From Clostridiales bacterium (lineage in GTDB: Bacteria > Bacillota > Clostridia > Clostridiales > Caloramatoraceae): a stretch of 32,575 nt of DNA. Positions 9,676-18,675 of the stretch are shown one piece after another; position 1 is the stretch's first letter, and each line of letters opens with the position of its first letter. Both the position numbers and the translations under genes were made by a program. A model generated the notes under the pieces. It saw only the letters and a program-made list of their open reading frames with translations, had not been told where the DNA came from and did no database searches. The stretch covers positions 1-32,575 of the forward strand of contig JARDZI010000004.1 of NCBI GenBank assembly GCA_029240935.1, read 5' to 3'.

Positions 9676-10749
9676 TTACTTATAGATCTCGGCAGCAATT
9701 AAATCTCCCATTTCCTCAGTGCCTACTCGAATCATACTTGGCATCATAATATCTGCACATCTGTAACCCTTGTCCAAAACATTTGATACAGCATCATATA
9801 TTTTATTTGCAGCTTCATTTATTTTGAAGCTGTACTGCAGCATCATTCCACAGCTTAGAATGGTTGCTATTGGGTTTGCTATATTCTTGCCTGCTATATC
9901 AGGAGCAGAACCATGTATTGGTTCAAATATTCCCTTGCCATTTTCATTTAAGCTGGCTGATGGAAGCATTCCAAGTGAACCTGTAAGCATTGAAGCCTCG
10001 TCGCTTAATATATCACCAAATAGGTTTTCAGTAACAATAACATCAAACTGACTTGGATTTCTAATAAGCTGCATAGCGGCATTGTCAACATACATACAAT
10101 TAAGCATTACATCTGGATATTCTTTGGCCATCTCTGTTACTGTCTCTCTCCAGAGCCTTGAACTTTCCAGAACATTTGCTTTGTCAACAAGTGTTAGCTT
10201 GTTGTTTCTTAATCCTGCTATCTCAAATGCAACTCTGGAAACCCTTTTAATCTCGACCGTGTTGTATATCATTAGGTCCCAGGCTGACATACCATTTTCT
10301 GTTTCACGTCTTCCCTTCTCTCCAAAATATGCACCACCTGTAAGTTCCCTGACTACCATTATGTCAAGGCTTTCCCCTAGTACCTCTTCCTTTATTGAGG
10401 AGGAGGAAATAAGCTGTGGTTGAAGTTTGGCCGGTCTCAGGTTAGCAAATGCATTTAGAGATTTTCTTAACCTTAATAGTCCGCTCTCTGCTCTTTTTGA
10501 GGCTTCAACATTATCCCATTTTGGACCCCCAACAGCACCAAGCAGTACACTATCAGCTTCAAGACAAGCTTTTTCAGTGACCGGTGGATATGGATTGTCA
10601 TATTTGTCAATTGCACATCCACCCATTAGATATTCTTCAAATTCCATTTCTACACTGTACTTCTCAGATATTGCCCTAAGTACCTTAAGCCCCTGCTTCA
10701 TTGTTTCGGGACCTATTCCATCTCCAGGCAGTACGACTATTTTCTTCAT
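9676..10749 (-). CDS. leuB: 3-isopropylmalate dehydrogenase
   Basis: [54 protein letters not shown]. Confidence 0.96.
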   Translation of the reverse strand: MKKIVVLPGDGIGPETMKQGLKVLRAISEKYSVEMEFEEYLMGGCAIDKYDNPYPPVTEKACLEADSVLLGAVGGPKWDNVEASKRAESGLLRLRKSLNAFANLRPAKLQPQLISSSSIKEEVLGESLDIMVVRELTGGAYFGEKGRRETENGMSAWDLMIYNTVEIKRVSRVAFEIAGLRNNKLTLVDKANVLESSRLWRETVTEMAKEYPDVMLNCMYVDNAAMQLIRNPSQFDVIVTENLFGDILSDEASMLTGSLGMLPSASLNENGKGIFEPIHGSAPDIAGKNIANPIATILSCGMMLQYSFKINEAANKIYDAVSNVLDKGYRCADIMMPSMIRVGTEEMGDLIAAEIYK

Positions 10750-11240
10750 AATGTCACCCTTTTCTTCGTGTATTCTACAAGACCCCCTGCATTGATTATT
10801 TCCTGCATGAATTCTGGAAATGGGATTATGCTATATGTTTTACCCTTTGTTTTATTTGTTAAAATACCCTTTTTAGGATCTGCTGAAAAAACATCCTCAT
10901 CATCTGCTTCTAAGACAGCCTTAGGACATTCTATAATAGTAAGTCCTATATTTATTGCATTTCTATAGAATATCCTTGCAAAGGTTTCTGCAATAACAAG
11001 CTTTATTCCTGATTCCTTAATTACTAGTGGTGCATGCTCCCTTGAAGAGCCGCAGCCAAAGTTTTTCCCTGCAACTATTATGGATGAACCACCTTTAAGT
11101 TTATTGAAGTATTCAGAATCAAGGTCCTCCATACAGTGAGTTGTAAGCTCCCAAGTATCACTTATGTTTAAATACCTTGCAGGTATTATTACATCAGTAT
11201 CAACGTTATCACCATATTTTATTGTTTTTCCATCTATCAT
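10746..11240 (-). CDS. leuD: 3-isopropylmalate dehydratase small subunit
   Basis: [30 protein letters not shown]; overlaps leuB and leuC by 4 nt. Confidence 0.95.
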   Translation of the reverse strand: MIDGKTIKYGDNVDTDVIIPARYLNISDTWELTTHCMEDLDSEYFNKLKGGSSIIVAGKNFGCGSSREHAPLVIKESGIKLVIAETFARIFYRNAINIGLTIIECPKAVLEADDEDVFSADPKKGILTNKTKGKTYSIIPFPEFMQEIINAGGLVEYTKKRVTL

Positions 11241-12502
11241 TTTAAAACCTCCTCAGGTGAGGATATTTTTCCTGTTATTGCTGAAGCAGCAGCTATGGCT
11301 GGGCTTGCTAGATATACTTCACTTTCAGGATGTCCCATTCTTCCAACAAAATTCCTGTTGGTTGTTGCAATGGCTCTCTCTCCCTTTGCTAGTATTCCCA
11401 TGTGTCCTCCAAGACAGGGACCACAGGTAGGAGTGCTGACAGCAGCACCTGCTTCTATAAAGGTTTCAATTAAACCTTCCCTCATTGCTTCCAAATATAT
11501 TTTCTGTGTGGCAGGGAATATTATTAACCTTACATCAGGATGGACTTTGTTGCCCCTAAGAACCTCTGCTGCAGTTCTTAAATCTTCAAGTCTCCCGTTT
11601 GTACAGGAGCCTATTACCACTTGATCAATTTTCACCTTGCCAACCTCATCAATTGTTCTGGTATTTGATGGAAGATGTGGGAAGGCAACTGTTGGCTTTA
11701 TTTGTGACAGGTCTATTTCATAAATCTTTCTGTATGCTGCATCTTCATCTGCTTTAAAAACCTTGTATTCCTTATTTGAATGGGCTTTTACATATTCAAT
11801 GGTTTTATCATCAACCTCAAATATTCCGTTTTTAGCTCCTGCTTCAATTGCCATGTTTGCTACTGTAAAGCGGTCATCCATGGATAGGTAGTTAAGTCCA
11901 TCTCCTGTATATTCCATAGATTCATATAATGCACCGTCCACACCAATCATACCAATGATATGAAGTATTACATCCTTACCGCAAACCCATTTGGAGGGTT
12001 TTCCCTTAAGTATAAATTTTATTGCCTCAGGAACCTTGAACCATGCTTCACCTTCTGCCATTCCAACTGCCATATCTGTACTACCAACTCCAGTTGAAAA
12101 GGCACCAAGTGCACCATAGGTACAAGTATGTGAGTCAGCACCGATAATCACATCTCCTGAAACCACAAGTCCCTTTTCAGGAAGGAGTGCATGCTCTATT
12201 CCCATCTGGCCTATTTCAAAATAGTTTTTTATTTTATGATGCTTTGCAAATTCCCTTATTAGCTTGCAGTTTTCTGCTGATTTTATATCCTTGTTTGGAG
12301 CAAAGTGGTCAGGGACTATTGAGATTTTTGAGGTATCAAACACCCTGTCCATATTTATTTTTTCAAACTCCCTTACTGCAACTGGAGTAGTAACGTCATT
12401 ACCAAGTACCATGTCAAGCTTTGCTTTGATAAGCTGACCGGCAACTACTTTATCTAAACCTGCATGGGCTGCAAGTATTTTCTGTGTCATTGTCATTCCC
12501 AT
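11237..12502 (-). CDS. leuC: 3-isopropylmalate dehydratase large subunit
   Basis: [62 protein letters not shown]. Start 12502 fits the aaggagg RBS better than 12508. Confidence 0.95.
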   Translation of the reverse strand: MGMTMTQKILAAHAGLDKVVAGQLIKAKLDMVLGNDVTTPVAVREFEKINMDRVFDTSKISIVPDHFAPNKDIKSAENCKLIREFAKHHKIKNYFEIGQMGIEHALLPEKGLVVSGDVIIGADSHTCTYGALGAFSTGVGSTDMAVGMAEGEAWFKVPEAIKFILKGKPSKWVCGKDVILHIIGMIGVDGALYESMEYTGDGLNYLSMDDRFTVANMAIEAGAKNGIFEVDDKTIEYVKAHSNKEYKVFKADEDAAYRKIYEIDLSQIKPTVAFPHLPSNTRTIDEVGKVKIDQVVIGSCTNGRLEDLRTAAEVLRGNKVHPDVRLIIFPATQKIYLEAMREGLIETFIEAGAAVSTPTCGPCLGGHMGILAKGERAIATTNRNFVGRMGHPESEVYLASPAIAAASAITGKISSPEEVLK

Positions 12503-12569
12503 TGGCATCGCCTCCTTTATGTTTTCTATTATTTCTTTATCTGTTTTATATGCCTTACCTATTGTAACT

Positions 12570-12665
12570 GTAGGGGCGAACAGCGTTCACCCGTTTTTGC
12601 GTATCATCAATTAAGGGTTAACTATAATTGATAGTGGGTTGCGGGCGAACACTGTTCGCCCCTAC
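12570..12665. repeat. GTAGGGGCGAACA...TGTTCGCCCCTAC hairpin repeat, copy 2 (ilvC-leuC gap)
   Basis: Inverted arms as in copy 1. Confidence 0.88.
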
Positions 12666-12713
12666 AATAACCCTATTTTTGAAGGTTCAATTGATGATTT
12701 TGAGACACATAGT

Positions 12714-13715
12714 TTATTTCTTTGGAATCCAGGACATCATGCCCCTTAGCTCCTTACCTACTTTTTCTATTTGGTGCTCTGATTCTATTCTTCTTTTTGC
12801 ATTGAAGCCTGGTCTTCCTACTTGATTCTCAAGAAGCCAGTTTTTAGCGAAGGTTCCATCTTGAATTTCACCAAGTACCTTCTTCATTTCCTTTCTTGTA
12901 TCATCTGTTATAATTCTCTTTCCAATGCTGTAGTCGCCATATTCTGCAGTGTCGCTTATAGAGTATCTCATAAATGCAAATCCACCTTGATTAATAAGGT
13001 CAACTATAAGCTTCATTTCATGACAGCATTCAAAATATGCATTTTCTGGTGCATAGCCTGCTTCAACAAGTGTGTCAAAGCCTGCCTTCATAAGTTCTGT
13101 AACTCCTCCACAAAGAACAGCCTGCTCTCCAAAAAGGTCAGTTTCTGTTTCGTCCTTGAAGGTTGTTTCTAAAACTCCTGCTCTTGATCCACCAATTCCC
13201 TTGGCATAGGCAAGTGCATATTCCTTTGCCATACCTGAATAATCTTGATAAACTGCTATAAGACATGGCACACCTTTTCCTTCTTGGAATTGACTACGAA
13301 CTGTATGTCCTGGACCCTTTGGAGCTACCATGAACACATCGCAATTTTGAGGTGGTACGATTTGACCATAATGAATGTTGAAGCCATGGGCAAACACCAA
13401 AGAGGCTTCAGGTTTAAGATTTGGTTCTACAGATTCTCTGTACAACTTTGCTTGCTTTTCATCAGGAACTAGTATCATTACAAAGTCTGCTTTTGATACA
13501 GCCTCCCCAGTTTCATATACAGTCAATCCCTGCTCCTCTGCTAATTTCCACGACCTGCTGCCTTTATAAAGCCCAACACATACGTCAACACCGCTTTCCT
13601 TTAAATTCAAGGCGTGTGCATGTCCCTGGCTACCATAGCCTATAACAGCAACCTTTTTTTCTTTAAGCAATTCTAGATTTGCATCACCATCATAATACAT
13701 TTTTACATTTGACAT
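12714..13715 (-). CDS. ilvC: Ketol-acid reductoisomerase
   Basis: [42 protein letters not shown]...; start 13715 with GGAGGA RBS; track extension crosses a repeat and is spurious. Confidence 0.96.
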   Translation of the reverse strand: MSNVKMYYDGDANLELLKEKKVAVIGYGSQGHAHALNLKESGVDVCVGLYKGSRSWKLAEEQGLTVYETGEAVSKADFVMILVPDEKQAKLYRESVEPNLKPEASLVFAHGFNIHYGQIVPPQNCDVFMVAPKGPGHTVRSQFQEGKGVPCLIAVYQDYSGMAKEYALAYAKGIGGSRAGVLETTFKDETETDLFGEQAVLCGGVTELMKAGFDTLVEAGYAPENAYFECCHEMKLIVDLINQGGFAFMRYSISDTAEYGDYSIGKRIITDDTRKEMKKVLGEIQDGTFAKNWLLENQVGRPGFNAKRRIESEHQIEKVGKELRGMMSWIPKK

Positions 13716-13760
13716 AATTAAATTCCTCCATTCAAATTTTATATATTTTTTGAATTCTCC

Positions 13761-13856
13761 GTAGGGGCGAACAATGTTCGCCCGTTTTTTGGCATTATCA
13801 ATTAGGTGTAAATCTAAATGCTGGGTGGGTTGCGGGCGAACACTGTTCGCCCCTAC
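13761..13856. repeat. GTAGGGGCGAACA...TGTTCGCCCCTAC hairpin repeat, copy 3 (ilvC 5' region)
   Basis: Inverted arms as in copy 1. Confidence 0.88.
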
Positions 13857-13933
13857 GGTTATACGGGTTATACGGGTTATATGAGCTGTAAATATCCGCT
13901 TTAGCGCTTTATTAGAGTAAATCGTAAGTGATA

Positions 13934-13967
13934 TAAAAAAAGAATACTTCCCATTGGGGGAGTATCC
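13934..13967 (-). terminator. Candidate rho-independent terminator/attenuator upstream of ilvC
   Basis: Minus strand: AAAGGATACTCCCccaatGGGAAGTATTCTTTTTTT. Confidence 0.7.
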
Positions 13968-14041
13968 TTTGAAACCCAAATTTATATAAACTCATTTTAT
14001 ATAACGGCATTGCCGCACATCTAAATATTTTAGGTGTGTGA

Positions 14042-14284
14042 CTAGGGTAGAGTAAGGCAGGCCCTTTTAGTTAGGCCAGCTTGAGGTGCAGCAAAGCTAA
14101 ACCTTACTCTATTCCTCGTCATCTTTAGCATTATTAATTTTGGTCTGAAGTGGCTAATAATAATTATTGCCACGATAATAATGACGCTAAGGAGTAGGAG
14201 GTTGAGTATTAGGCCTAGGCTAATTATAATATTATTTAGTTTTTGAATATTTATTGGAATATAACTACCCAAAAGATTAAACAT
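14042..14284 (-). CDS. Leu/Ile/Val-rich 80-aa leader ORF (candidate BCAA leader peptide; alternatively a small membrane protein)
   Basis: cgaggtg RBS 5 nt before ATG 14284; residues 19-43 IIISLGLILNLLLLSVIIIVAIIII; located between the divergent promoter region and the ilvC operon. Confidence 0.65.
   Translation of the reverse strand: MFNLLGSYIPINIQKLNNIIISLGLILNLLLLSVIIIVAIIIISHFRPKLIMLKMTRNRVRFSFAAPQAGLTKRACLTLP
14048..14111 (-). promoter_or_regulatory. Structured RNA element (possible three-way junction) at the 3' end of the leader ORF
   Basis: 10-bp closing stem TAGAGTAAGG/CCTTACTCTA enclosing AGCTT...AAGCT and GGCC...GGCC mini-hairpins. Confidence 0.55.
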
Positions 14285-14329
14285 AATTGCACCTCGTATG
14301 TATTTTTGAATTTTTAAATATTAAAATCT

Positions 14330-14358
14330 AGGTTAACAGGTATTTTTTATAAAGTCAA
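14330..14358 (-). promoter_or_regulatory. Candidate promoter for leader-ilvC operon
   Basis: Minus strand TTGACT-17 nt-TAACCT with TGT directly upstream of the -10. Confidence 0.4.
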
Positions 14359-14396
14359 TAACTTTTTTAAAAAGTAATAAGAAATTTTTTTAAATA

Positions 14397-14426
14397 TTGA
14401 CATTATTCTCAAATTAGGAGTATAGT
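14397..14426 (+). promoter_or_regulatory. Candidate promoter for ilvD
   Basis: TTGACA-18 nt-TATAGT, ilvD ATG at 14460. Confidence 0.65.
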
Positions 14427-14459
14427 AATTTTTAAAAACAAAATACTGGGAGTGATAAA

Positions 14460-16127
14460 ATGCGAAGTCATGAGGTTACACAGGGAGTGTCTAGAGCACC
14501 ACATAGATCTTTATTTTATGCAATGGGGTATTTGCCTGAAGACTTAGAAAAACCAATAATAGGTGTTGTTAATGCTGCTAATGAAATAATTCCAGGACAT
14601 TTTCATCTTGATACCATAGCAAGTGCTGCAAAGGCTGGAATATATGCTGCAGGAGGAACTCCTGCTGAATTCCCATCAATAGGCATATGCGATGGAATTG
14701 CTATGAATCACAGTGGTATGAAATATCCACTGGCAAGTAGAGAGCTTATAGCGGATTCTATTGAGGCAGTTGCAGAGGCTTATAAATTTGATGGACTGCT
14801 TTTAATAGGTTCCTGTGATAAAATCGTACCAGGAATGCTAATGGCTGCTGCAAGGCTTAATATACCTGCTGTTTTTATTGGAGGAGGTCCCATGCTGTCA
14901 GGTAATCATAATGGAGAACCAACGGATTTAGTTAGTGGAGCCTTTGAAGGGGTTGGTGCATATGCAAGCGGTAAGATAAGTGCAGAGGAACTAAAGGAAA
15001 TAGAAAGTAATTGCTGCCCGACCTGTGGGAGCTGTGCAGGACTTTTTACAGCTAATACAATGAATTGTCTTGCAGAGGGACTGGGAATAGCACTTCCAGG
15101 CAATGGAACAATACCAGCACCCTATGGGAAAAGACTTCAACTGGCAAAAAAAGCTGGTGCCAGTATAGTTGAGATGGTTAAAAGGGACATAAAAGCAAGG
15201 GATATATTAACTCTTGAAGCATTTAGAAATGCTGTGACTCTGGATATGGCAATAGGAGGCAGCAGTAATACAGTACTCCATCTTCTTGCAATTGCAAGGG
15301 AAGCAGAGGTTGAACTAAGGTTAGAGGATTTTGATGAAATCAGTAGAAAAGTTCCTAATATAACTAAACTTTTACCCTCTGGAAGTCATTCAATGGAGGA
15401 TCTAGACAGGGCAGGTGGAATACAAGCAGTAATAAAGGTACTGCTGGATGCAGGTTTGTATAATGGAGGTTGCATAACTGTAACAGGAAATAATCACATT
15501 TCCAACACAACCTACTCAAATGTAAAGGATTGGAATGTTATAAGAAGCATTGAAAATTCATATAGTCCTCAGGGTGGAATTGCAGTATTAGGTGGGAATT
15601 TGGCACCTGATGGAGCTGTTGTAAAAGCAGCAGGAGTAAAGCCTGAAATGATGGTACACAAGGGTCCTGCAAGAGTTTTTGAATCTGAGGAGGATGCATA
15701 TGCTTCAATTATGGAGGGAGCTATAAAACCAGGAGATGTTGTTGTAATCAGATATGAGGGTCCTAAGGGATGTCCAGGAATGCGGGAAATGTTAAGCCCC
15801 ACAGCAGCAATTATTGGTATGGGACTTGAGAAATCTGTTGCGCTTATTACTGATGGAAGATTCTCTGGTGGTACAAAGGGACCCTGCATTGGTCACATTT
15901 CTCCAGAGGCCAGTGAAGGTGGTCCTATTGCAATATTGCAGGATGGGGATATTATTTCCATCAATATTCATGAAAGAAAAATAAATGTTGAGCTTAGCAA
16001 CCAGGAAATATCAAGAAGATTAGAAAAATGGCAGGCTCCAGAATCTAAGGTAAAGAAGGGGACATACTTATACAGGTATAGTAAATTAGTATCCTCTGCC
16101 AGCAAGGGTGCCATACTGGAGATTTAA
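14460..16127 (+). CDS. ilvD: Dihydroxy-acid dehydratase
   Basis: [77 protein letters not shown]. Confidence 0.96.
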   Translation: MRSHEVTQGVSRAPHRSLFYAMGYLPEDLEKPIIGVVNAANEIIPGHFHLDTIASAAKAGIYAAGGTPAEFPSIGICDGIAMNHSGMKYPLASRELIADSIEAVAEAYKFDGLLLIGSCDKIVPGMLMAAARLNIPAVFIGGGPMLSGNHNGEPTDLVSGAFEGVGAYASGKISAEELKEIESNCCPTCGSCAGLFTANTMNCLAEGLGIALPGNGTIPAPYGKRLQLAKKAGASIVEMVKRDIKARDILTLEAFRNAVTLDMAIGGSSNTVLHLLAIAREAEVELRLEDFDEISRKVPNITKLLPSGSHSMEDLDRAGGIQAVIKVLLDAGLYNGGCITVTGNNHISNTTYSNVKDWNVIRSIENSYSPQGGIAVLGGNLAPDGAVVKAAGVKPEMMVHKGPARVFESEEDAYASIMEGAIKPGDVVVIRYEGPKGCPGMREMLSPTAAIIGMGLEKSVALITDGRFSGGTKGPCIGHISPEASEGGPIAILQDGDIISINIHERKINVELSNQEISRRLEKWQAPESKVKKGTYLYRYSKLVSSASKGAILEI

Positions 16128-16144
16128 AAAGTAAACCCTATAAT

Positions 16145-16239
16145 GTAGGGGCGAACAGTGTTCGCCCGCTATTATCTACCACTGTTTAAAGTGAATGCTA
16201 GATTTGAGGTGTCTTCGGCAGAACACTGTTCTTCCCTAC
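16145..16239. repeat. GTAGGGGCGAACA hairpin repeat, copy 4 (degenerate right arm)
   Basis: Left arm intact; right arm CGGCAGAACACTGTTCTTCCCTAC diverged. Confidence 0.8.
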
Positions 16240-16553
16240 AAAAGGAATAATAAATAATATTTTAAAAAATAAAAAATCACCTATTGACAAGTAATGAAAT
16301 GGGAAGTAATATAAATATTAAAATTCGAAAAATTCTAAAAGTTGAAAGATGATGATAGGGAACAGTAAAATGGTTAATAGCTTTCACAGAGAATGGGATG
16401 CAGAAATGTCTTGAAGAGTTGATTTTATAAATTAGACATGCAAGCAATGCTGAAAACCCACAGGCTTTATCATTTGAAACTCACCCTTGAATTGCAGGTT
16501 GAAAAAATTATTTATTGAAAAAACTATATATAACATATTAAAAAATTCCTATT

Positions 16554-16618
16554 GTAGTGGCAGGCTTCCACGCCTGCAGAAGTCAATTTCAAGCAGAAGC
16601 AGGTCAACCTGCCACTAC
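16554..16618. repeat. GTAGTGGCAGGC...CCTGCCACTAC hairpin repeat inserted within the T-box leader
   Basis: Inverted terminal arms GTAGTGGCAGG/CCTGCCACTAC; matches the family at 7674-7737. Confidence 0.85.
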
Positions 16619-16734
16619 ATATGGAATGTGATTTTATTATGGAAATATGTTATAGTCCTAGATAATAATTTTAGTAAGCTTTGCCGGTGTATTGCCGTTA
16701 TTTAAATTGAGTTATAAATTTGGATGGTACCGCG

Positions 16735-16775
16735 AACAGATTCCGCTCCATGGGTTGGGCAGAATCTGTTTTTTT
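16735..16775 (+). terminator. T-box terminator
   Basis: AACAGATTCcgctccatgggttgggcaGAATCTGTTTTTTT. Confidence 0.85.
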
Positions 16776-16833
16776 ATTTAGCAATTTCTATTTGGTAAAA
16801 TTGAGTTAGTTATTGTTGTTTTGAAGGCCTATT

Positions 16834-16910
16834 TGTCATCCTGAACCTAGTGAAGGATCTTATGTGATACCTAGGCAAGATCCTTCGGGAGTACCTCCCT
16901 CAGGATGACA
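16834..16910. repeat. TGTCATCCTGAACCTAGTGAAGGATC...GATCCTTC...CAGGATGACA hairpin repeat
   Basis: Second copy of the 407-477 element; core appears in the opposite orientation. Confidence 0.8.
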
Positions 16911-16963
16911 GGGCAGGAAAGAGTTCATAGAAATACTATTATTGCAGAAGTGGAGGTGATGTT

Positions 16964-18472
16964 TTGAAAGGTGTATACATTTTTGATACAACCCTAAGGG
17001 ATGGAGAACAAACTCCTGGAGTTAACTTGAATAAAATTGAGAAGCTTGAGATTGCAAAACAGCTTGAGAAACTTGGTGTTGATGTAATTGAGGTTGGATT
17101 TCCCGTAACCTCAAGTGGAGATTTTGAGGCTGTGAAGCTAATTGCACAAAGCATAAAGGGACCTGTTATAACAGCACTTGCAAGGGCTGTAAAAAGTGAT
17201 ATAGATACTGCATGGGAAGCAATAAAATATTCAGAAAAGCCTAGAATTCACACATTTATTGCAACCTCTGAAATTCATATGAAGTATAAGCTTAACATGA
17301 CAAGGGAAGAGGTACTTAATAAGGCAGCAGAAATGGTTGCATATGCAAAGGGACTATGCCGGGACATTGAGTTTTCTCCAGAGGATGCTACGAGAACTGA
17401 TGTAGAGTTCTTATACAGTATTATAGAAACTGTTATTGATGCAGGTGCAACTGTTATTAACATACCAGACACTGTAGGCTATAGTACACCAAAGGAATTT
17501 GGAGGTTTAATTGCTGGAATTAAGAAAAATGTTAAAAATATTGATAGGGCAATAATAAGTGTACACTGCCATAACGATTTGGGACTAGCTGTCGCAAATT
17601 CACTAATGGCAATAGAAAATGGTGCTGCCCAAATAGAATGTGCTGTTAATGGACTTGGTGAAAGGGCAGGCAATGCAGCCTTAGAGGAGGTAGTTATGGG
17701 ACTTAAAACTAGAAGGGATTGCTTTGGAGCAACAAACCATATAATTTCAGAAAATATTTATAATACAAGCTTACTGGTAAAGAGATTAACAGGAGTAGAT
17801 GTTCAGCATAACAAAGCAATAGTTGGAGCAAATGCATTTGCTCATGAATCAGGAATTCACCAGCATGGGGTATTAAATTTCAGTGGAACATATGAAATAA
17901 TGACACCTGAGTCAATCGGGTTAAATAGAAATTCTATAGTTCTTGGAAAACACTCTGGGAATCATGCATTTAGACAAAGAATAAAGGACCTTGGTTTTGA
18001 AAATATAAGTGAAGAAGCAGAAAATAAAGCATTTAAGAAGTTTAAGGAATTAACAGATAGGAAAAAAGAAATATATGATGAGGATATTAAAGCACTCATA
18101 AACGATGAATTGTTAATATCAGAGGAGGGGTATAACCTCCAATATTTCCATATATCAAGTGATAGCAAGCCATCAGCAGTGTCAAGGGTCAAGCTTACCT
18201 TAGAGGACAAAAGCTTTGAGGGTGAAGCCAATGGTGATGGCCCAGTGGATGCGTTATTTAATGCAATAGAGAAAGCACTTGGAATGGATTTATGTCTTAA
18301 GGATTATTCATTAAAATCTATAACACATGGAAGGGATGCCATGGGTGAGGTTCTAGTTAGAATTGAAAACCAGGACAAGATATATACTGGAAGAGCCGTA
18401 AGTACTGATGTTATTGAGGCAAGTGCAAAGGCATATGTAAATGCAATTAATAAAATACTAGAAAAAATTTAG
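16964..18472 (+). CDS. leuA: 2-isopropylmalate synthase
   Basis: [64 protein letters not shown] start with tggaggtgat RBS. Confidence 0.94.
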   Translation: MKGVYIFDTTLRDGEQTPGVNLNKIEKLEIAKQLEKLGVDVIEVGFPVTSSGDFEAVKLIAQSIKGPVITALARAVKSDIDTAWEAIKYSEKPRIHTFIATSEIHMKYKLNMTREEVLNKAAEMVAYAKGLCRDIEFSPEDATRTDVEFLYSIIETVIDAGATVINIPDTVGYSTPKEFGGLIAGIKKNVKNIDRAIISVHCHNDLGLAVANSLMAIENGAAQIECAVNGLGERAGNAALEEVVMGLKTRRDCFGATNHIISENIYNTSLLVKRLTGVDVQHNKAIVGANAFAHESGIHQHGVLNFSGTYEIMTPESIGLNRNSIVLGKHSGNHAFRQRIKDLGFENISEEAENKAFKKFKELTDRKKEIYDEDIKALINDELLISEEGYNLQYFHISSDSKPSAVSRVKLTLEDKSFEGEANGDGPVDALFNAIEKALGMDLCLKDYSLKSITHGRDAMGEVLVRIENQDKIYTGRAVSTDVIEASAKAYVNAINKILEKI

Positions 18473-18484
18473 GAGGAAAATATT

Positions 18485-18619
18485 ATGGAAAAAAGAGAAT
18501 ATTCATATGAAAATGAGAATATGGGGCTTGAAGGAGGTTATTTCGAATTTTTACACAACTTGAAAGATGAAAATCCCTGGGATGAAAGAGACTTTAACTC
18601 AGTTTTTATGTATCTCTAG
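18485..18619 (+). CDS. 44-aa ORF between leuA and cimA (possible upstream part of a frameshifted cimA)
   Basis: aggaggaaaa RBS; MEKREYSYENENMGLEGGYFEFLHNLKDENPWDERDFNSVFMYL*. Confidence 0.55.
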   Translation: MEKREYSYENENMGLEGGYFEFLHNLKDENPWDERDFNSVFMYL

Positions 18620-18675
18620 GAAATGTTTTTAAAATAAATTCAGAGGAGTGGTTCCCTAATGGGGATTTAAATAAG

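Larger units (their letters stand above)
16340..16775 (+). promoter_or_regulatory. T-box leader, probable leucine specificity (CTC specifier), upstream of leuA
   Basis: Stem I-like gatgatagggaacag...cacagagaatggga; candidate specifier CTC (16480-16482) followed by A in gaaaCTCaccc; T-box tGGATGGTACCGCG (16721-16734); terminator AACAGATTC...GAATCTGTTTTTTT. Confidence 0.85.

Noticed and set aside
13716-13979. N-terminal extension of the ilvC ORF in the track
   Set aside because: Passes through a dispersed repeat and the terminator region; canonical start [10 protein letters not shown] at 13715 has its own RBS.
14042-14284. ppGpp/PRPP (ykkC-type) or other known riboswitch upstream of ilvC
   Set aside because: I could not find recognised conserved core motifs of those classes; the codon run points instead to leader-peptide control.
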